Shown here: in pieces, positions 42,160 through 50,767 of the stretch
Numbering within the stretch: position 1 is the stretch's first letter
How the letters are laid out: each line of letters starts with the position of its first letter
NCBI GenBank assembly: GCA_964467255.1
Contig: CAYXPR010000003.1
Location: 62,001 to 126,000 of the forward strand
Direction of reading: 5' to 3'
Length of the DNA stretch: 64,000 nucleotides
DNA from: CAYXPR01 sp964467255
Lineage (GTDB): Bacteria; Pseudomonadota; Alphaproteobacteria; Rickettsiales; RGZB01
Position numbers and translations under genes: made by a program
Notes under the pieces: generated by a model
What the model saw: only the letters and a program-made list of their open reading frames with translations
Databases searched by the model: none
What the model was told of the DNA's origin: nothing

Positions 42160-42776
42160 GCGCGCTTCCTTACCTGGGTGAGGGTTACGATAGAGCCTTG
42201 GTCTTTGGGTTCAGTGGTGGGAATACGGCTTTTGGTGAGTGTGTGGACAAAATCCCAACCCTCTTTCGCCGTAAGTATCTCATTTTCAGCGCTTTTTCCT
42301 TTTAAAAGCAGCCACGTACAATCAGCCCCCGCAAATGGCCCACCAATCGCCAAGATGGCATCAAGGGGTGCGAAGGCACGTGCCGTAATCACGTCGCTCT
42401 CTATGGGCTTTAAAACCTCAATGCGTGCGTTGTGGATTTTTGCGTTCGGAATTTCAAGCTGTCGGGCGGCTTCTTTCAAAAAAGCGCACTTGCGGAAGTC
42501 CGATTCAATCAGGTTCACGGTGATGTCCGGCCGTGCGATGGCAATCACCAATCCGGGCAGGCCGCCGCCGCTTCCGAAGTCGGTGATTATTTTGGTGCCG
42601 GTGGGGATAACATCCACCAGCTGTAAGCTATCTTCGATGTGGCGCTGCCAGATAGTGCTTTCGGTGGCGCGGCCAATCAGGTTTATCTTTTGGTTCCATT
42701 TCAGCAGCAGCGCCACGAAGGCTTCTAGCTTCTGGCGTTCTGTAGTCTCAGGCATGGGTTGCATGGCGCGTAGCAT
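42156..42776 (-). CDS. rsmG: 16S rRNA (guanine-527-N7)-methyltransferase
   Basis: RsmG methylates G527 of 16S rRNA. The 206 residues include the conserved KWNQKINLIGR, ITDFGSGGGLPGLVIAI (SAM motif I) and VITARAFAPLD segments. The ATG at 42776 has GGGGG six bases ahead and overlaps mnmG by 29 bases; in-frame ATGs at 42764 and 42755 are alternatives. It is part of mnmG-rsmG-parA-parB. Confidence 0.95.
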   Translation of the reverse strand: MLRAMQPMPETTERQKLEAFVALLLKWNQKINLIGRATESTIWQRHIEDSLQLVDVIPTGTKIITDFGSGGGLPGLVIAIARPDITVNLIESDFRKCAFLKEAARQLEIPNAKIHNARIEVLKPIESDVITARAFAPLDAILAIGGPFAGADCTWLLLKGKSAENEILTAKEGWDFVHTLTKSRIPTTEPKDQGSIVTLTQVRKRA

Positions 42777-44652
42777 CGGCGGCCCCCTTCCCTGATTTTT
42801 GCTTATTAATGTAAATGAGTACGGTGGTGATGGCGGCTGGCGTCATGCCCGGAATGCGGCTCGCCGCACCGATGGTGGCGGGGCGCACATTCTTTAGTTT
42901 TTCGCGCGTTTCGTTTGAAAGGCCGGGGATCAGCGCATAATCCATATCATCCGGAATATGCGTGCCCTCTTCCTTTTTAAACTGACGGATTTCTGCTTCC
43001 TGTTTTTCCAAATAACCGGAATAAAGTGCCTCGATCTCCAGCTGTGAAATCACGTCGGGGCGCAGTGTTTCCAGTTCAGGCCACAGGGCGGCCACATCAC
43101 TGAAGCGGACATTGTTGTAAGACAGTATCTGCATGGCGGTGCGCAGCACGCCGTCTTGCGCCATTTTAAGGCCTTTTTGCTCGGCAATGCGCGGCAGAAT
43201 GGTGGCGTTTTTCATGAACACGCGAGCGGAGTTCAGGGCCTTTTCTTTGGCCTCGAACACGTCGCGGCGCTGCTCGCTCACCACGCCCGCTTCAATCGCT
43301 TTGGGCGTGAGGCGCAGGTCGGCATTATCGGCCCTCAGGCGCAGGCGGTATTCCGCGCGGCTGGTGAACATGCGGTAAGGCTCGGACGTGCCGTGGGTAA
43401 TCAAATCGTCAATCATCACGCCGATATAGCTTTCGGTGCGGTCGAGCAGGAAGGCTTGTTTTCCCTTGGCGGCAAGCCCCGCGTTAAGCCCCGCCATAAT
43501 GCCCTGCGCGCCCGCTTCTTCATACCCCGTGGTGCCGTTAATCTGCCCCGCGAAATACAGGCCTTGCACCTTTTTGGTTTCCAGCGTGGGCTTCAGTTCC
43601 CGTGGGTCGACATAGTCATATTCAATGGCATAGCCGGGGCGGATCATCACCGCCTCTTCAAGGCCGGGGATGGTTTTTAGAATGGCCAGCTGCACATCTT
43701 CCGGCAGGCTGGTGGAGATGCCGTTCGGGTAAATAGTCGGGTCATCGAGGCCTTCAGGCTCGAGGAAAATCTGGTGGCGTTCTTTATCGGCAAAGCGCAC
43801 GATTTTATCTTCAATGGAGGGGCAATAACGCGGGCCGCGGCTGCCAATTTGCCCCGAATACATGGGCGAGCGGGTAAGGTTGGCGCGGATGACTTCATGC
43901 GTTGCGGCGCTGGTATGGGTGATGTGGCAATTGGTTTGCGGTACTTCGATTGTGTCGGTGAGGGTTGAGAACGGGCGCGGCGGATTATCCCCCGGCTGAG
44001 TGGTGAGCCCTTCCCATTTTATGGTGCGGCCATCGAGCCGTGGTGGGGTTCCGGTTTTAAGGCGACCCACGCGGAACTCAAGGCGCTTTAATGTGTCGGA
44101 AAGGCCGATGGACGGGGCCTCACCCACCCTACCCGCCGGTGTCTTTTTCTCACCGATATGGATAAGCCCACGTAGGAATGTACCTGTAGTGAGCACCACG
44201 CGCCCTGCGCCGATTTCCGTGCCATCGGCCAGCTTTACAGCCTGCACTTTGTTATCTGTAACAAGAATATCTTCTGCCGGAGAAGCGAGAATATCGAGGT
44301 TTGGGTAATCGCCCAAAATGGCCTGCATGGCCTTGCGGTAGAGCTTGCGGTCGGCCTGCGCACGTGGCCCCCATACGGCAGGGCCTTTGCTTTCATTCAG
44401 CATGCGGAAGTGGATACCGGCGCGGTCTACGGCACGGCCCATTACGCCATCGAGCGCATCAATCTCGCGTACCAGCGTGCCCTTGGCAACGCCACCAAAG
44501 GCGGGGTTGCAGCTCATCTCGCCAATGGTTTCAAATTTATGGGTTACGAGCAGCGTGGATGCGCCCGCGCGCGCCGCCGCCGCCGCCGCCTCGCAGCCTG
44601 CATGGCCGCCGCCGATAACAATCACATCATAGCTGGATTTAGTGGTTTGCAA
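42748..44652 (-). CDS. mnmG: tRNA uridine-5-carboxymethylaminomethyl modification enzyme, FAD subunit (MnmG/GidA)
   Basis: With MnmE it modifies U34 of tRNAs that read NNA/NNG codons. The 634-residue protein has the FAD-binding VIGGGHAGCEAA at the N-terminus, the GidA signatures GPRYCPSIEDKIVRF and GYEEAGAQGIMAG, and a helical C-terminal MnmE-binding domain. It is normal in length. Its promoter region holds two parS sites and a CtrA box. It is the first gene of the mnmG-rsmG-parA-parB run and follows mnmE in the same direction. Confidence 0.97.
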   Translation of the reverse strand: MQTTKSSYDVIVIGGGHAGCEAAAAAARAGASTLLVTHKFETIGEMSCNPAFGGVAKGTLVREIDALDGVMGRAVDRAGIHFRMLNESKGPAVWGPRAQADRKLYRKAMQAILGDYPNLDILASPAEDILVTDNKVQAVKLADGTEIGAGRVVLTTGTFLRGLIHIGEKKTPAGRVGEAPSIGLSDTLKRLEFRVGRLKTGTPPRLDGRTIKWEGLTTQPGDNPPRPFSTLTDTIEVPQTNCHITHTSAATHEVIRANLTRSPMYSGQIGSRGPRYCPSIEDKIVRFADKERHQIFLEPEGLDDPTIYPNGISTSLPEDVQLAILKTIPGLEEAVMIRPGYAIEYDYVDPRELKPTLETKKVQGLYFAGQINGTTGYEEAGAQGIMAGLNAGLAAKGKQAFLLDRTESYIGVMIDDLITHGTSEPYRMFTSRAEYRLRLRADNADLRLTPKAIEAGVVSEQRRDVFEAKEKALNSARVFMKNATILPRIAEQKGLKMAQDGVLRTAMQILSYNNVRFSDVAALWPELETLRPDVISQLEIEALYSGYLEKQEAEIRQFKKEEGTHIPDDMDYALIPGLSNETREKLKNVRPATIGAASRIPGMTPAAITTVLIYINKQKSGKGAADATRHATHA

Positions 44653-44676
44653 CGTGACACCCTACTAGCGTTAGGA

Positions 44677-44692
44677 TGTTTCACGTGAAACA
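44677..44692. other. parS site 1
   Basis: A perfect 16-bp palindrome, TGTTTCACGTGAAACA, identical to the bacterial parS consensus bound by ParB. It is in the mnmG leader, 3.4 kb from parB. Confidence 0.95.
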
Positions 44693-44694
44693 TA

Positions 44695-44709
44695 TTAATA
44701 ATTTATTAA
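44695..44709. promoter_or_regulatory. CtrA box between the two parS sites
   Basis: An exact TTAA-N7-TTAA (spacer TAATTTA) fits exactly in the spacer between the two parS sites. The stretch is very AT-rich, so a chance match is more likely here than at the other boxes, and no clear -10 occurs at the 11-base spacing. Confidence 0.4.
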
Positions 44710-44719
44710 AATGTTAACT

Positions 44720-44735
44720 TGTTTCACGTGAAACA
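44720..44735. other. parS site 2
   Basis: A second perfect TGTTTCACGTGAAACA. The centres of the two sites are 43 bases apart, about four helical turns, so both face the same side of the DNA. Confidence 0.95.
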
Positions 44736-44750
44736 TTTTTCAATGTTTCG

Positions 44751-46118
44751 TCACTTACCTATACAGAATTTTGAAAAGATTGCATCCAAAATTTCTTCGA
44801 CATCAATCTTTCCTGTAATCTTGCCGAGGGACTGGACGGCAGAGCGCGCCTCCTCAGCAGAGAGTTCGGCGGGGTATTGGTTCTGGATCGAGTAGACAAA
44901 GCGCCGTAAGTTTTCATGGCATTCGGCAATCAGCTGGCGGTGCCGTTCGCGCGTTAGGCTTGGCTCTGCGCCTGGGGAATAGAGTGCATTGAGCTTGGCG
45001 GTGATGGCGGAAATAATGGCGCCGAGGCCAAGGCCAGACGTGACGGAAACCGTGAGTGCCTTGTGCCCGCCCACGGTAGCGCGGCCTGTTGGCAAGGTTG
45101 CCATATCCGCTTTGGTTAAGAGTACGATGCTGTTGGCATTTAAAAGTCCTAAGCTGGTGGCATCGAGGTTGTTCGGATAGGTGGTGGCATCAAATAACAC
45201 GAGGTTGATGTCCGCATGTGCGGATTTTTCGATGGCGCGGCGAATGCCTTCCGACTCAATCGCATCATCTGTTTCACGCAGGCCTGCCGTATCGCACAGG
45301 GTAACGGGGAAGCCTGCAAGATCCATCTGCACTTCAATTACGTCACGCGTGGTGCCTGCAATGTGCGAAACAATGGCCACATCGCGCTTGGCGAGCCAGT
45401 TAAGCAATGTGGATTTACCACTGTTGGGCGCTCCTAAAATAGTGATAACGACCCCCGCCCGCAGCACTTCGCCGCGCGTATCGTTCATGTGTGCCTCGAG
45501 CGCCTTCATGAGGAAACTGACTGAGGCAACAAATTCTTCCTTCAGGCTTTCAGGTAAATCTTCGTCGGGGAAATCGATGTACGCTTCAATGAGCGCCATG
45601 ATGCCTAGGAGCTGGTCGCGCCAGCCGTTATAGAGCGTGGCAAGCTCGCCCTCCATCTGCCGCATGGCCTGCTTTTGTTGCAGGATGGTTTCCGCATCAA
45701 TCAGGTCGGCGAGGCCTTCAATCTGGGTTAAATCCATCTGCCCGTTTTCAAACGCTCGGCGGGAAAATTCTCCTGCTTCGGCGGGTCGGAAGCCCTCAAA
45801 TTTTGCCAGCGTGGCCAGCATGAGGCTTACAATAGCGCGGCTGCCATGCAGGTGAAATTCTGCGACATCTTCACCCGTGAAACTGTTTGGCGCAGGGAAA
45901 AAAAGCACGAGGCCTTTATCAATCACATCGCTTGTTTTAGGCACGGTTATTTTGCGGAGCGCGGCATAACGCGGTGGTGGGCAGGCAGTGCCCGTGAGTG
46001 TTTCAATCGCGCTTTTTGCCCCCGGCCCCGACACGCGCACAATCGCCACGCCAGACTTGCCCGGTGTGGTGGCGGGTGCGAAAATAGTGGTACGCTGTTG
46101 CGGAAAAGCTGGTTTCAT
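44751..46118 (-). CDS. mnmE: tRNA modification GTPase MnmE
   Basis: This is the MnmG partner. The 455 residues contain the N-terminal formyl-THF-binding domain (KSGVAIVRVSGP), a helical middle region, and an inserted G domain with G1 GAPNSGKST near residue 232 and DTAGLRETDD. The protein ends with the required FSKFCIGK C-terminus, including the catalytic cysteine. The length is normal. It is followed 98 bases later by mnmG, with parS in between. Confidence 0.97.
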   Translation of the reverse strand: MKPAFPQQRTTIFAPATTPGKSGVAIVRVSGPGAKSAIETLTGTACPPPRYAALRKITVPKTSDVIDKGLVLFFPAPNSFTGEDVAEFHLHGSRAIVSLMLATLAKFEGFRPAEAGEFSRRAFENGQMDLTQIEGLADLIDAETILQQKQAMRQMEGELATLYNGWRDQLLGIMALIEAYIDFPDEDLPESLKEEFVASVSFLMKALEAHMNDTRGEVLRAGVVITILGAPNSGKSTLLNWLAKRDVAIVSHIAGTTRDVIEVQMDLAGFPVTLCDTAGLRETDDAIESEGIRRAIEKSAHADINLVLFDATTYPNNLDATSLGLLNANSIVLLTKADMATLPTGRATVGGHKALTVSVTSGLGLGAIISAITAKLNALYSPGAEPSLTRERHRQLIAECHENLRRFVYSIQNQYPAELSAEEARSAVQSLGKITGKIDVEEILDAIFSKFCIGK

Positions 46119-46248
46119 GGCGGTTATCCTAGCAGGAAATAGCGCAGTCGGGAAGCTGGATAGGTGGGCCGGATAAAAACACTTAACCTCCCTGCCCGCC
46201 TGTGGTTAACTGATGGAAGTAACCCGCTGATGAAAGTAAGGATTTTTT

Positions 46249-46761
46249 ATGCGCAAACACGCGGCCGACGTAATCTGGCATGGCAGCCCCAGCCAATGGG
46301 TGAACGCAAATGCATTCGGCTTCTGGGCGATATTTATTGTGCTTAACATTGTGATGCAGCAGCAGATTGCCGGCTGGCTGATGCGCATGCCCGGTGTGGG
46401 CGAAAAGGCCACGCTGGTGCAGCAGATTATTACTGTTTTCCCCGTACTGATTATGGCTTGGAAATGGCTGGTGGTGCATTTTCACCAGTATGAAATGACC
46501 GAACAAGTGCTGCGTGAAAGATATGGTATTTTTAACCGCCAGATTCATGAGCTGGAGCTTTACCGCGTGCGCGACACCACCACGTATCGTCCCTTCCAAT
46601 TAAACATTGTGGGCTGCGGCAATGTGATTATGAACACGAATGACGATTCCACGCCTGTGGCGATGATTTCTGCTATCAAAAACCCCGATGCCGTGCGCAC
46701 CCTGCTACGCGAAAAAGTGGAACAGGCGCGCTCTAATCGCGGCATTGTGGAAATTGCCTAA
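46249..46761 (+). CDS. Membrane protein with bacterial PH (bPH2/YdbT-like) domain
   Basis: The 170-residue protein has two hydrophobic stretches in the first 75 residues (FWAIFIVLNIVMQQQ; ITVFPVLIMAWKWLVVHF), then a PH-like domain typical of YdbT/YdbS relatives: YEMTEQVLRERYGIFNRQIHELELYRVRDTTTYRP and a final VIMNTNDDSTP-type segment. The function is unknown. It converges on comM, with stops overlapping by 4 bases. The 46119-46248 gap behind mnmE shows no gene. Confidence 0.8.
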   Translation: MRKHAADVIWHGSPSQWVNANAFGFWAIFIVLNIVMQQQIAGWLMRMPGVGEKATLVQQIITVFPVLIMAWKWLVVHFHQYEMTEQVLRERYGIFNRQIHELELYRVRDTTTYRPFQLNIVGCGNVIMNTNDDSTPVAMISAIKNPDAVRTLLREKVEQARSNRGIVEIA

Positions 46762-48284
46762 GCGGCAATTTTCAGGTTATGGCGGTGGCGATAACTTAAG
46801 GCTTCAAGCAGATGTTCGCGGGCAATGTCCCCTGCTCCGGCTAAGTCGGCAATGGTGCGCGCCACACGCAGCACACGATTATGCCCGCGCATGGATAAGC
46901 CCATTTTCTCGAGCGCATCGATGAGCAGTGCCCTGCTCTCGGGTGAAAGTTTCGTCGCTGCTTCCAGCACTTCGCCATCGGCCTGCGCATTCACGCTGAC
47001 ACCTGCGGCCTCATACCGCGCCTGCTGAATGGCGCGCGCTTTTGCAACACGCAGCGCCACAGTGGCAGAGCGTTCCGCGGGGGCGTGCGTGCCGGTGAGT
47101 AAATCTTTTGGCGCAACTTCCGGTACTTCGATGATGACATCAAAACGGTCAAGCAACGGGCCGGAGAGTTTGCCCATATAATCTTCCCCGCAGCGCGGTG
47201 CTTTGTTGCAGGCGCGCGCGGCGTCAAACAAATAACCGCAGCGGCACGGATTCATGGCGGCCACGAGTTGGAAGTCGGCGGGGTAGGTGATGTGGGCCTG
47301 CGCGCGTGCCACGGTGACGTTGCGTGTTTCTAAGGGCTGGCGGAGCGAATCAAGCACCTGCCGCGGGAACTCGGCAAGCTCATCTAAAAACAGCACGCCT
47401 TTATGCGCGAGGGTAATTTCACCCGGCTTGGCTTTTACGCCGCCGCCCACCAACGCTGGCATGGAACTTGAATGATGCGGCGCACGGTAAGGCCGTTGGC
47501 GCGACAGCGTGCCGCCAGTCAGCGTACCCGCCACACTTTGAATCATGCTCACTTCCAGCATTTCGCGCGCGGAAAGGGGTGGTAAAATTCCACCTAACCT
47601 GCTGGCTAACATAGATTTTCCTGCGCCCGGCGGCCCCACCATCAGCAAGTTATGCCCGCCGGCGGCTGAAATTTCGAGCGCGCGTTTGGCGGCCTGCTGG
47701 CCCTTGATGTCGGCAAGGTCAGGATAGAGCGCATCTTCTAGCACATTCGGCATGCTGGGCGGATTCAAACGGCTTAAACCACGGAAGTGATTGATGAGCG
47801 CGAGGAGGGAGGGTGCCGCGAGAATTTCCATCGCATCGCTGGCGAACATGGCCTCGTGGCCGTTTTCTTCGGGGCAGATCAGGCCCGCCGTGTGGCTGGC
47901 AGCGGTGATAGCCGCAGGCAGAACACCTGCCACAGGGCGGATGCGGCCATCCAGCGAAAGCTCACCCAGCGCAAAGAAGCGGGCGATTTCATCCTTCGGC
48001 GCCGCTTCCATGCTGGCGAGCAGCGCGAGGGCAATGGGTAAATCCAGATGGCTGCCTTCTTTTGGCAAATCCGCCGGCGCAAGGTTTACGGTGATGCGTT
48101 TGGCGGGCAGGGACAGGCCAAGGGCGGAAAGCGCAGCCCTTACACGCTCGCGTGATTCAGCGACGGCCTTATCGGCCAGCCCCACAATGGTGAAGGCAGG
48201 CATGCCGGCAGACACCTGCACCTGCACTTCAATCGGTGTGGCCTCAATGCCTGCAAAAGCAACGCTTTGGATGCGAAACACCAT
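46758..48284 (-). CDS. comM: Mg-chelatase-like AAA+ ATPase ComM (YifB)
   Basis: ComM is a hexameric branch-migration helicase that helps integrate transforming DNA. The 508 residues have the N-terminal VQVSAGMPAFTIVGLADKA region (degenerate Lon-like domain), Walker A GPPGAGKSML (about residue 220), the LFLDELAEFPRQVLDSLRQPLE segment and the C-terminal Mg_chelatase_C domain (MSMRGHNRVLRVARTIADL type). The length is standard. Its start codon lies 14 bases from an exact CtrA box that drives the divergent kinase gene. Confidence 0.94.
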   Translation of the reverse strand: MVFRIQSVAFAGIEATPIEVQVQVSAGMPAFTIVGLADKAVAESRERVRAALSALGLSLPAKRITVNLAPADLPKEGSHLDLPIALALLASMEAAPKDEIARFFALGELSLDGRIRPVAGVLPAAITAASHTAGLICPEENGHEAMFASDAMEILAAPSLLALINHFRGLSRLNPPSMPNVLEDALYPDLADIKGQQAAKRALEISAAGGHNLLMVGPPGAGKSMLASRLGGILPPLSAREMLEVSMIQSVAGTLTGGTLSRQRPYRAPHHSSSMPALVGGGVKAKPGEITLAHKGVLFLDELAEFPRQVLDSLRQPLETRNVTVARAQAHITYPADFQLVAAMNPCRCGYLFDAARACNKAPRCGEDYMGKLSGPLLDRFDVIIEVPEVAPKDLLTGTHAPAERSATVALRVAKARAIQQARYEAAGVSVNAQADGEVLEAATKLSPESRALLIDALEKMGLSMRGHNRVLRVARTIADLAGAGDIAREHLLEALSYRHRHNLKIAA

Positions 48285-48297
48285 TATTTTCCAAGCC

Positions 48298-48329
48298 TTA
48301 ACACTTTGTTAACCTATTTTGCCTATAGT
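48298..48329 (+). promoter_or_regulatory. CtrA-type promoter of the histidine kinase gene
   Basis: An exact TTAA-N7-TTAA (48298-48312, spacer CACTTTG) is followed by 11 bases and TATAGT (48324-48329). Transcription would start near 48336, about 100 bases before the kinase ATG. The box also lies 14 bases from the comM start, so it could affect both genes. Confidence 0.7.
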
Positions 48330-48439
48330 GAGCCAATTTCCTAAGGCGCGGGCTATGCCCAAACCATAGGAAAAGATTGATTTTTTGGCGGTTACCGCCG
48401 AAACTAAACCAGTGGGATAAGTATACGCAAGCCTGATCA

Positions 48440-50212
48440 ATGATAAACAAGAAAAAGCAGCGCCTCCCCCTGGCCATTGTGCTGGTCGTTTTCAGTATCG
48501 TCGTGATGCTGGTGAACACCCTTGCCGTGGTGCATCGTGCGCGTGAGGATTATAAGCAGTCGGTTCAGAGCGGCGCCTATGAGGCAGACCGCCTGCGCCG
48601 CATTTTATCAGACCATGCGGAACTAACGTTCCTGGCGGTGGACATGACGCTGCGCCGCGCCAGCGAGCGGCAATATTTTAACGCGCTGTTTGGCAACAAG
48701 CTCACTGAAGACATGCTGAACAACTTCATGATGTGGGTGGATGATGCCCCACAAATTTCCGCCATGCTGATGACTGACAGCACCGGTGAAATCACCGCGA
48801 TTTACCGCAAGCAGGGTTACCAGACCTGGATGGAGGGCAAAGAAACCCTTAAAAACCAAGATTATTTTATGGTGCATCAGGAGTCGGACGATCCCGACCT
48901 GCTGTATGTGGCGCCGAAGCAAAGCTTCATTCAGGACAAGGGCCTGATTATCATGACGCGCCGCTTAACGCATATTGATGGCTCGTTCGCGGGCATGGTG
49001 CTGGCGGCGATTAACAATGCGTATCTGCTGGATTTCTTTGAGTCGCTCGAAGGCGGGAAAAGCAGCAAAATGGTGCTGCTGCGCGACGATGGCAACACGC
49101 TGCTTTCCGTGACCGAAGACCCTGCCGAACTTTCCACCTTACGTAAATTGGTGATGGAGCAGGGTGTAGCGCCGGTGGCGCCGGTGGGCACAAAAATAGA
49201 AGGCGCGAATGAGCGCATGCTCAGCACCAAAGATGTGCGTATTTATACCTATGGCTATATTCCGAACCTCAGGCTGGTGACGGGCCTTGTGAGCCGCGGC
49301 GATGATATTTTCAAGGAATGGTGGGAAAACCGTATTAATGACGGGGTGTTTTTAGGACTATTCGCGCTGTTCGCGCTGGTGATTGTGGGTTTTGCGATGA
49401 CGATGGCGCGCCAGATGCAGCGCGTGGAGCGCTCCGAGCAGGCCGCGGTGATGGCCAACCAGGCAAAAACAGAATTCCTTGCCAATATGAGCCATGAACT
49501 GCGCACGCCGCTGAATGCGGTGATTGGCTTTTCGGAAATGCTGGAAGCGGGCTATTTCGGCAAAATGAACACCAAACAAAAAGAGCGCTTGTCAGACATT
49601 CGCATGTGCGGCACGCATCTGCTGGAGCTGATTAATGATATTCTGGAATTCTCGAAAGGTGAGGCGGGTAAACTCGAAATCCGCCCCGAAAAAGTGACGA
49701 CAGCCAAGCTGGTGCAAACCTGTGTGCGCATGTTTGTGGAAAAAGCGCGCAGCGAAGGCATTCTGATTACGGCGCACGCGCCGGAAAATCTGCCCAGCCT
49801 GTTTGTGGATGAGCGTAAAATAAAACAAGTGTTGCTGAATTTACTGTCGAACGCTGTGAAGTTTACACCCAAAGGCGGGCGCGTGGAGCTGCATGCCGGC
49901 ATTGGCAGCCACGGTGAAATGGTAATTACGGTTTCAGATACCGGCATCGGCATGGATGAGGCGGATATTCCGCGCGCACTTTCCGTGTTCGGGCAGGTGC
50001 ATAAAGACCCGCGCTACGGTGGCACGGGGCTTGGCCTGCCACTATGCAAAATGCTGGTGGAGCTGCATGGCGGGCGTTTTGACCTGACGAGCCAGAAGGG
50101 TAAAGGTACGACCGCCCGTGTGGTGCTGCCTGCCGCGCGCGTGATTACGAAAAATGGCGCAGCGGCGAATGACGATGACGGCACGGCGGCCGGAAAATCG
50201 CTCAGCGCGTAA
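48440..50212 (+). CDS. Membrane sensor histidine kinase with periplasmic Cache-like domain
   Basis: The 590-residue protein has one transmembrane helix at about residues 10-30, a ~270-residue periplasmic dCache-like sensor (ISAMLMTDSTGEITAIYRK; DYFMVHQES; LLYVAPKQS; KGLIIMTRRL), a second helix near 300-322, and then a HisKA domain with the phosphorylated H352 in MSHELRTPLNAVIGFSEML. A HATPase domain follows (NLLSNAVKFTPKGG; DTGIGMDEADIPRAL; GGTGLGLPLCKMLVELHGG). No HAMP domain is obvious. No response regulator is adjacent, so it is an orphan kinase, a layout seen for PleC/DivJ-type regulators of the DivK-CtrA pathway. The promoter carries a CtrA box. Confidence 0.92.
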   Translation: MINKKKQRLPLAIVLVVFSIVVMLVNTLAVVHRAREDYKQSVQSGAYEADRLRRILSDHAELTFLAVDMTLRRASERQYFNALFGNKLTEDMLNNFMMWVDDAPQISAMLMTDSTGEITAIYRKQGYQTWMEGKETLKNQDYFMVHQESDDPDLLYVAPKQSFIQDKGLIIMTRRLTHIDGSFAGMVLAAINNAYLLDFFESLEGGKSSKMVLLRDDGNTLLSVTEDPAELSTLRKLVMEQGVAPVAPVGTKIEGANERMLSTKDVRIYTYGYIPNLRLVTGLVSRGDDIFKEWWENRINDGVFLGLFALFALVIVGFAMTMARQMQRVERSEQAAVMANQAKTEFLANMSHELRTPLNAVIGFSEMLEAGYFGKMNTKQKERLSDIRMCGTHLLELINDILEFSKGEAGKLEIRPEKVTTAKLVQTCVRMFVEKARSEGILITAHAPENLPSLFVDERKIKQVLLNLLSNAVKFTPKGGRVELHAGIGSHGEMVITVSDTGIGMDEADIPRALSVFGQVHKDPRYGGTGLGLPLCKMLVELHGGRFDLTSQKGKGTTARVVLPAARVITKNGAAANDDDGTAAGKSLSA

Positions 50213-50218
50213 TAGGGC

Positions 50219-50758
50219 TTACCCGATTTTTTTGGCAGCGGATTTCACGATTTTAACAATCGCTTCATCAATTTTTTCGGCATAAAGGCCGCTGAAATCT
50301 TCCATGTCATGACGGTATTGGTTGGTGACTTCCACCAGCACCTTAATCACCTGCCGCGAATTATTAAATTCCGGCGGCACATGCTTGGAAAGGGAAGGGT
50401 GCGCGGCAAATAAATATTTGGCCTCTTCTTCGTTATCGTGGTGGTCCATCAGCACGTGCATGGTTTCATCATACAGCGCGTAGCCCGTTTTCATGCTGCG
50501 CAGAATATAGAGCTCGAACAGGTCAAATTTGGTGAAATCCCCGCCATAAGAAATGAGTTTGTACAGCCCGAACCATTCCGGCGTGGTGTAGAGGTTTTCC
50601 CCTTGGTCGAGATTGTCGTAGGTGTCGCTCATGCGCTTGATGCGGCGGTACTCACCCCATGCGGCCCGCAGCAACGGATAGCGCGTGCGGTCGATAACGG
50701 TTTTTGCATCCTGAACCGCCTTTTGCTGCGGTGTTATTTTTTTACCAAATCCGAGCAT
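50219..50758 (-). CDS. Hypothetical protein linked to the TRAP permease genes
   Basis: This is a 179-residue soluble, mainly helical protein that I do not recognise. It contains LRAAWGEYRRIKRMSDTYDNL, an acidic/aromatic stretch LFELYILRSMKTGYALYDETMHVLMDHH and a C-terminal amphipathic helix. It begins nine bases after the dctM-like gene, so it is probably translated from the same mRNA. Its role with the transporter is unknown. It converges on the histidine kinase gene, six bases away. Confidence 0.7.
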   Translation of the reverse strand: MLGFGKKITPQQKAVQDAKTVIDRTRYPLLRAAWGEYRRIKRMSDTYDNLDQGENLYTTPEWFGLYKLISYGGDFTKFDLFELYILRSMKTGYALYDETMHVLMDHHDNEEEAKYLFAAHPSLSKHVPPEFNNSRQVIKVLVEVTNQYRHDMEDFSGLYAEKIDEAIVKIVKSAAKKIG

Positions 50759-50767
50759 GATGTTCCT

